Below, in pieces: positions 57,291 through 64,000 of a stretch of DNA of 64,000 bases; within the stretch, counting starts at the first letter, position 1; each line of letters starts with the position of its first letter. Origin of the DNA: Plazaster borealis (taxonomy: Eukaryota; Echinodermata; Asteroidea; Forcipulatida; Labidiasteridae). The stretch is taken from positions 4,248,318 to 4,312,317 of the forward strand of contig CM037462.1 in assembly GCA_021014325.1 (NCBI GenBank), in the 5' to 3' direction. A program made the translations under genes and the position numbers. Below the pieces are notes generated by a model. The model was given only the letters and a program-made list of their open reading frames with translations, was not told the origin of the DNA and made no database searches.

Positions 57291-58309
57291 AGTAATTTTA
57301 GGCAGAATGGCTCAATTTTGATATTAAATGTGCGAGGAGTGAGATTGGCCGATAGCTGCCAGGGTGTTCAGACAGTTTATCTGACTTTTATGGCAATGAA
57401 TTTTGCCTCTCTCCGTGGTCGTAGGATAACTTGTTGACTTGATGTGAGTAAAGAGTGAGTCATTTGAGGCCTTGGTTCTTCAGGAAAGTGGCCATAGTTT
57501 GCAGATACTTCCAACTTTGCAAATAAATTGATTTGGATATTCGAGTATCCATCTTGCCCACCAACATAACAATAGAAAGATCCAATTGTTTTAACTGTTC
57601 GGTAAGTACGCCAGCTGGCGAACTACTGTTTATTTTCCATGAGTGCACTCCTAAAATATTGGCGCACCCCTTCTGTCCTAAGAAATGTGACTCTAGTTAC
57701 ACCTTGAAGTCTTGAACTTTAATTTAAAATAGTTGAATACATTTTATTATCTCGATTTTAGGGAGCTAAATGCCTGTTGCAACAGTGGTTTAATTCACTT
57801 TTTTAAAGTTCCTGTCATAGGTGAGTGTCCCATTGTTTTGTACGTTCCTTGTTTTTATTTGTTTGTATTAGGACCAATAAACATTATTAATAATAATGAT
57901 ACCCCTGTAAAGGACCCTATGCATGTTAGTTATTAAATAATATCTTTATTCGCACAAATTAATGTCACTGACGTCGTTAGAATTATGTTGAAATGTACGA
58001 CAACAATGTATTTTAATAGTGGTTTCTCATATAGCACTTATATCCGTCACTCAGTGACGCTCAAGGCGCTTCAACATTCAGTATTTTCCTACAAGGTGTT
58101 GTGGAGCTATGTTTTTAAAGTATGAGACCAATTCCTTCACATAGCACCATGTAATGGTTTACAAGGTGCTGATGAATAAAATTGCAAAAAGTGTTAATGG
58201 TCTCACGTATTTAACCTAGCAGAATCTTTCCCAAAGTCTGAAACGACAACATAACACATAATCTTGTTACAAGACATTCTTATGCGATAATTATTGTTAA
58301 AGCGCCTTA
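57291..58309. other. Intergenic with a probable short retroelement tail
   Basis: No gene seen. Around 58020-58170, 'tcatatagcacttatatccg' and 'acgctcaaggcgcttcaaca' resemble the 3' ends of LINE/SINE elements common in marine invertebrates; that is only from general resemblance. Confidence 0.4.
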
Positions 58310-59300
58310 ACACTGCATACACGGCGCAACTATTTCACCGATTTCCTAATAGCACCCGCTATCGTTCGATGATTCGTGTGTTTATAGTGTGCGCGGCGCG
58401 AGAATCGCGATAGTCGAGTTATAAAAGGAGCAACTACGTCTTGCACCAAGACTACACGACACGACACGTAGAGACATGTATCCTAGTGTACACTAGTATA
58501 GCCTACTTGTCTCTCTGTGTTGTGTTGTCACGACAACCGAACACAGACATGTCAACTAGTGTCCATTTATCTGTTATCAGTGTGCTGTGTAGCCTTTGAG
58601 AAAGACTATGCGAGGGTCGAAAAGTGAGTCCTTTACCCTTGTTTTGCATTTATACCACAAGCCATTTTGGTTGATACGCACTTTGCGACAGCAAATTGTA
58701 TTTTCTCATGAATAATAACATTATTGTAATTTCGGCTTGATGCCATCAACGATTCAATCGTTATTTGCATCACTTGCATCATTATGTACTTTGCATGCAG
58801 TAGTATATAAAAGATGGTATTACAGGTATAATTTCCTTCCAAGTGGTAAGTATACGGAGAACAATTAGCCATTATTATAACGGTCACATCATTATAGGCC
58901 ATATTATAATTAATACCCCCATACTCTGCATCATTTGCTTCATTATATACACTGCGAAATATGCAGTGGTATATACATGGTATATACATAATAGCAGTAC
59001 AGTTTCCTTCCTTGCGGTTAGTATACTGATCACACGTAGCCATTGTTATAACGGACACACCATAAAAGGCCATGTTTTAGACCTAAAATCATCGTACTTT
59101 GAATTATTTGCACTACGGTACTGCGTATGCAGTATGGTAGAAACGATAGTAGTATGGTTTCCTTCCTTGTGGTAAGTATGGAGTACATGTAGTACTCATT
59201 ATTAGTAGTCACTGCATTGTTGAATCTTGTCACAATAACGTACACAAACGTCTACGTGGTAAAATGTTATAGTATGGAGTGAAACAAAGGCAGGGTGTTA
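58310..59300. repeat. Upstream region of gene 2: right copy of the segmental duplication
   Basis: Matches 14330-15620. Here three tandem units of about 170 bp each start 'atgcagt(a/g)(g)ta' and contain 'tttccttcc..g.ggtaagtat' and 'tagccattgttataacgg'. The unit number differs from the left copy. Confidence 0.75.
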
Positions 59301-60650
59301 TTTACATCATCTTCTTTTGTAAGTCGCTGTTCTTATTTAGCTTTGTCCATAAGATTATACACACATATAGGTCTGGAGTTGCAAATTAAATGTATTACAT
59401 TGCAACATGTTACTCTATGCTATGCATTTATACCCCGCACTTACAAGTTGAATAGAGGTATCTGTTGTGTGTAAGTATTTAAATGTGCAGTTATGAAAAC
59501 AGAGGCAGAGCTATACATAGACATAATATTACAAATAAAAAAAGCGAGATTTTGTTTTCTTTTTCCAGAGTAACTTGTTTTCACAGCAAATAAAAATACA
59601 ACAGACCAAAAAACCACATGGGCAAAAGTCACACACTGAAGGACATCCAAAAGAAAAGAACTGGAGACCAGATTCTGTTTTCAATTGCTAATCCCGCCGG
59701 CAGATGTGTACAATGAAGGTGTAAAAAACTCAAACAATTCCTTTAAATTGATAAGTTTTACTTGTTTGTTATTTGTTGTCACCCCCCCCCCCCCCGAAAA
59801 AAAAGAATAACATTTACAAATAAATAAACGATGATGACTTATCTCTCTCTCTCTCTCTCAATCAGAAAACGGAATTAAAAGTTTAAAATTCAAGTGAACT
59901 ATGGATCATACGGGACATGCATTTGAAAACTAAAGGAATACAAACATGTTCTTTAATTTTTGTTTAACATGACAAACTGATCCCTTAGCTGTTGCCATAC
60001 AGACTTCAATAACAAAACATAAGTATTGGTGAAGCTCTTAAAATCTACCTTAATCAGTAACTATTTTGTCTTCCTGATTTTTTTTAAATGCAATTTTCGC
60101 AATAAATTAAATAACAGTGACGGGTCATTTGGAAATCATTAACAAATTTCTTCAACATTTAAGTTATGAGGGTTATTCGTAAATACTGTCACATTTAACC
60201 TCTCACAAGTACTCGCCCATAAAAACGTTCACTACATCACATTCCCAGAATAAATGCAGTTAGTTCCTGCTTTTCATTACAGAAGAAGCACATGTCTGTT
60301 GCTTTTATTCCGTTTGTATATAAAAACGTGTTTGTGGGAACATGAAAATACAATGATTTAAATTGAAATTAATGTAATTTAGGGTCTTTTGTGAACATAA
60401 ATGGAGCTTCATAAACACTCCAGTTTTGTAGTTTACCCGACCAAATGTTCTCTTTACATTTAAAAGGTTCCAGGTAAACAAATTGACAATGGGTTAAGAA
60501 ACCGTTTGTGAACGTTTTTGTTTGGTTTATTAACATAATTCAGAAATCAAGACGGGTGGATCAAAGGTAAGGTGAAGTTGTGTTAACCTTTGAGCCCCAG
60601 TCCACCGTCTCGTATTACCTATTAGTAACCTATAAAAAACTAACATACAA
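59301..60650. other. Insertion relative to the left copy; no gene seen
   Basis: About 1.35 kb with no counterpart at 15620-15660. It contains a poly-C run (about 59782-59796) and (CT)n (about 59841-59860). Neither strand gives a supported exon. Confidence 0.55.
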
Positions 60651-60654
60651 ATGG

Positions 60655-60937
60655 CCTCTCTATACTGAACCGTTGAACACACTAGCTAGTGACCTAGATT
60701 TGTCGAATGCTTTGTGTTATGATTCTGGGGAAAGTGCAAATCTCATTTCTATTCGTTGGTCATGCATCGGTAATTTTACTGTAACTGGTTTTGCATGACA
60801 AAACAACGCAACGTCATGTGCAAGGTGTATGCACTTCTCATGCACGTTTTCACTGTCAATTGAAGAGTGTTATTTGTGCAGTGTATAAACCGTATCTGTA
60901 GTTGAATTATAAAGTCTGCTTATCTGTGTTGTTTCAG
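60655..60937 (+). promoter_or_regulatory. Candidate promoter / 5' region of gene 2
   Basis: Strongly conserved with 15660-15959, including 'tcgttggtcatgcatcggta', the TATA-like stretches and the terminal acceptor ttgtttcag (60929-60937). Conservation on both copies suggests shared regulation of the two genes. Confidence 0.4.
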
Positions 60938-60989
60938 GAACATGGAAACTCCATGATTTTATCAAAGGTTTAGTGATGGAATTGGGAAA

Positions 60990-61107
60990 ATGGTGACTGC
61001 AATGGGGAGTGTGACGACTAATTTCCGGGCCCAGCGAGGAAAGTTTGCTGCCATGGACTATGCAGTTGTAATTATCGTCATCCTATCTGAGATCCTTGGT
61101 ATTTCAG
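60990..61107 (+). CDS. Gene 2 (paralogue), start and signal-peptide exon
   Basis: Same length and phase as gene 1's first coding exon: [18 protein letters not shown], then [17 protein letters not shown] and LGIS, donor CAG|GTAAGT. The few differences from gene 1 include Ser-to-Phe and Ser-to-Tyr near the second Met; most others are synonymous. Confidence 0.8.
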
Positions 61108-61339
61108 GTAAGTCCACCTTGACACCGGTCTTGACACTTGTGTACTTGACACTTCTCACAATCCGTATCACATTAGAAACTAATTGGAAACTAATGGAAA
61201 TCTCACAAATGGTGGTCATTTCTAATACTATTTTGATTTTTTATTTAACTTTTTTAAAAAAATAATTTACTCATTTCATAAAGTGCCTATAAACTTTGGG
61301 TGGTATTTTGCAAACAACAACACAAAATCGTCTAAAAAT

Positions 61340-61368
61340 GTTCAAAAAAAAAAAAAAAAAAAAAAAAG
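61340..61368. repeat. Poly-A run
   Basis: More than 20 A in a row in intron 1 of gene 2; the matching place in gene 1 is not a homopolymer. Confidence 0.9.
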
Positions 61369-62513
61369 CATGAACATTTGCAATAATGAACAAGCATTAA
61401 CAACTTGGCATATAATGTTTAAAAACAACCTCTTCATGTTATGTATCTCTATAAAGGTAATCATTTGAGCTACAAAGAAATTAAAATGTTGACCCTTACT
61501 ACAAAAATTTCAAGGGATATTATAAGTAACTATTAATTATTGATATTTTGACATTTTACGTGTTCACATGGCTCAAGTGTTCCGTGTGAAGTTGGGGACA
61601 CAAAGGGTGACTTTTTGCCAAAAGGGGCAATATTTAAATCCTTAAATATAAAATGTCCAACCTTTAAGTCTAAAAAAGGACTGGTTGGATTATTGTTTCA
61701 CAATCGATGAAGATATTGTAATACAAAATGTGTGTGTTTCTCCAAGTGTTGTGTCCTAGAGAAACAGTAACGTAAACGTATCTAGGTCTTAAAACTTTCG
61801 ACTTTTCTAAGAAAGCTTGTAGATGCAGAAATACATTTTTAATTTCGCATGTAACAGGATACAATTGGCCGGGTTTATCGGAGACAAGGAAGCACATTTT
61901 TTGGCATGGTTCTATCGATACTGCCTAGAAAATGTCTGTCTTTTATAAGCTGCTAGGATATGTATCTCTTGTGAAATTGTAAACAATTCAGACCTCGTCA
62001 TTTGTCATATTTTCTGGCTTCCTTTTGGGCATTTTTGAAGCAGAATTATGGCGTAGTGAATGATCAAAAGCGAAAGGAATTTGCTCATGCATGCGTGTCA
62101 ACAGTGAAAGGACGCAAGGTCACAGATGACTGGTACACGGTGGTATTAGCTTTTGTGACCATGCAAAAAACAGCTATAGTTTGATTTTGGTTTCGCTTCG
62201 TATGTATTGTAAAATAGGGTAACCTACGGAGCTCTGGAAGTGTCATACGACATGTTGGGATCCTGAGATAATTTACTGCAGGATTATGGCATCAAAAACG
62301 TAACATGACGACATCCTGAGATGATTTGTCTCGGGATAACGACATACTAAAGTAGGATGTCGTCTTTCGAATATAATTTATCTTAGAATGTATAGACATC
62401 TTGAAAGTTAGTTGTCGACATCCTTGCATAAATTATGTTGGAATGTCGACATCCTAAGATAATTCATCTTGGAATGATAATAATTGCAAATGTCGAAACC
62501 GAACAATAACAAT

Positions 62514-62540
62514 AGGTGTTCGGCTGTTGACCGAACACCT
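62514..62540. repeat. Hairpin AGGTGTTCGG ... CCGAACACCT
   Basis: Perfect 10-bp arms with a 7-base loop (ctgttga). Related to the hairpin at 52322-52348. It lies in the part of gene 2's intron that gene 1 lacks. Confidence 0.85.
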
Positions 62541-62802
62541 AATTATCTTAGGAAGACAAGATCATAACTTCAGGATGTCATCATCCCCAGACTATTGTAC
62601 AGGGACTCAGATTGGTTTACCAGGTCCCTATGGATCCAGCAATGTATTCAGACAGAGACTCTGATACAGGGTAAGGATCTAGCAATATCTTAAAGTTACA
62701 CAGGTAGTCAGTTGATTTTACCAGATCCCTTTGGATTCAGCTGCAACTTTTGATACTCGGGCTTTGCTTTTCTAACCCAAACTGTGTACAATTCGTCCAT
62801 AG

Positions 62803-62892
62803 CCTGTTCTGCTGGATATTTTGGTAGTGGATGTAACCAGCCGTGTGTCTGTCTATCAGGGCTGTGTGATATGTACACAGGTGAATGTGAAG
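62803..62892 (+). CDS. Gene 2, EGF-like domain exon
   Basis: Acceptor attcgtccatag then A-C-S-A-G-Y-F-G-S-G-C; donor GAAG|GTGAGT; 90 nt, phase 1-1. It encodes thirty residues with six cysteines (CSAGYFGSGC, QPCVC, LCDMYTGEC), the spacing of EGF-like modules of the MEGF/laminin kind. It would join in frame to the signal exon before and an SRCR exon after. No such exon is found in gene 1. Confidence 0.8.
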
Positions 62893-63397
62893 GTGAGTAA
62901 TACGCATTGTATTGTGCAATGTGTAAAACTATCAATCTCAACTGTGGAATAAACTTCGAATTCCCAAGGTGGCATCACATTTTTTCACCGTAAGCAAAAA
63001 ATATAACAGCAAAAAAATATATAAGCACTATTTGCTCCTAGTGTTTATTCCGTGGATGGTTTGGGACACTATGTATCTCACTCTGAACTAAAAGGATGTC
63101 TCTCATCGATTGCCGGAATTGTTGAGGCCATTTTTAAAATCGTAATGGCAAACGCTGGAAGACCGTCAAATCCAAATGTTGTTGCAGTAAAGACTTTCGT
63201 CTCATATACATTTCATGAAATCAAAGTTGAGGTTGAGGTTTATTGACTCAATCTTCGTTAACAGAGAGGAGACTGTGTGTTATTACTGTGTGTATTGGAA
63301 AAGCCTTGCAACCGTTGGACCAACATAAAACTATTGATAGAACTTCCAATTGCAATTGTTGTCTTCTCTTTGATACCAAGTTAACAAGGAATAGGAG

Positions 63398-63415
63398 GTG
63401 TGCGGCTCGTTGGTG
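63398..63415 (+). pseudogene. Tiny relic of an SRCR exon start
   Basis: 'gtgtgcggctcgttggtg' is the start of a lineage B SRCR exon (VRLVG) with one change; an AG precedes it. It stops abruptly where a family C element begins. Confidence 0.6.
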
Positions 63416-63755
63416 TCATTGTACACTTTTGGTAACAGCTCAAAATCTGTGTCCACATTTTGTGTGATTCAACATATGCATGAACAAACAAACATGTGAA
63501 AGTTTGAGTTCAATTGGTCATCGAGGTCACGAGAAAATAGTGAAAAGAGACTTTATGTGTCTTCTGTTTTTTCAAACATCGAGTTTTTATCGCGCGTGAT
63601 AAAAACTATTGTTTTACTAATTTCACAGAAACGATAGCATTTTAGGCAGAAATATTTTAAGGAATCCTTACTTATACTGTAAATCATGTAAGTTATGTGT
63701 GAATCTGTGAACATTTGTGTTTTTCGATCTTACCAATAGTGTACAGGACCTTTAA
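63416..63755 (+). mobile_element. TTAA-bounded MITE-like element, family C, copy 2 (left end lost)
   Basis: Matches 12680-13028 from 'cattgtacacttttggtaac' to CCTTTAA, but the first 'ttaaagg' is missing and the element abuts the SRCR relic. Confidence 0.75.
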
Positions 63756-63984
63756 AGATACTGAATACAAATATTCAGAGTATACTACCCGAAACATCGG
63801 AACCACCAATCACTTAAAAGAGATCAAACTACATGGTGTCACCGCAAATTTCCTAAGTTTATTGTCTTTCCACCATGCAAACCTTCAAGTGGTATCTAAG
63901 AATGTTTAAATGTCATCTTTACTTCTTTATATTGCTGATTTAAAAACAATCTATAAACCTATACACTGGTAACAATACATATAG

Positions 63985-64000
63985 ATATCGATGTGCGGCT
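63985..64000 (+). CDS. Gene 2, first SRCR exon, cut by the window edge
   Basis: The lineage A intron end (cctatacactggtaacaatacatatag) leads into DIDVRL. Only 16 bases are inside the window. It shows that gene 2 also has an SRCR array downstream. Confidence 0.85.

Noticed and set aside
62002..62184. A 60-codon frame in intron 1 of gene 2 that looks like a possible exon
   Set aside because: The matching sequence in gene 1 (about 16850-17035) has an insertion and stops, so it is not kept as coding.

Overview
The window is AT-rich metazoan nuclear DNA: short exons with GT-AG introns, long introns full of short inverted-repeat elements, a tRNA-derived SINE, satellite DNA and microsatellites. A very large SRCR (scavenger receptor cysteine-rich) repertoire together with HYR domains points to an invertebrate deuterostome. 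I favour an echinoderm, perhaps a sea star, but nothing here identifies the species.

Layout. 1-9.3 kb is gene-poor: TTAA-bounded MITE-like elements, a degenerate tandem repeat (2.9-3.8 kb) and a 2.2 kb satellite (5.0-7.2 kb) between two direct repeats. 9.33-10.73 kb, minus strand, holds a three-exon gene for a small secreted PAN/apple-like protein; a non-coding 5' exon and a TATA box lie near 11.43-11.56 kb. 11.6-15.9 kb holds more MITEs and the upstream region of the main gene. 16.0-53.2 kb, plus strand, is one giant gene. 53.9-60.6 kb is intergenic, with a decayed non-LTR retrotransposon (about 56.4-57.3 kb, minus). From 58.3 kb the upstream region and first exon of the giant gene are repeated, so a second tandem paralogue starts at 60.99 kb and runs off the right edge.

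The main gene can be read exon by exon. It has a signal-peptide exon, 24 SRCR domains (each on one exon of about 309-315 bp, phase 1 at both ends), one HYR domain, two nearly identical fibronectin type III exons, a transmembrane exon and a tyrosine kinase split over nine exons, ending at a TAA at 53200-53202. All joins keep frame except one ambiguous intron before the HRD exon. The product would be about 3,260 residues: a receptor tyrosine kinase with a DMBT1-like ectodomain. I know of no named vertebrate RTK family with this layout. A role in recognising microbes or self/non-self through the SRCR array and signalling through the kinase is my inference.

The array shows how it grew: two exon/intron lineages (leader GIDVRLVGG and leader GVRLVGG) are interleaved, blocks of two or three exons have been copied, and exon relics lie in introns. 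The downstream paralogue carries an EGF-like exon before its SRCR array that the complete gene lacks.
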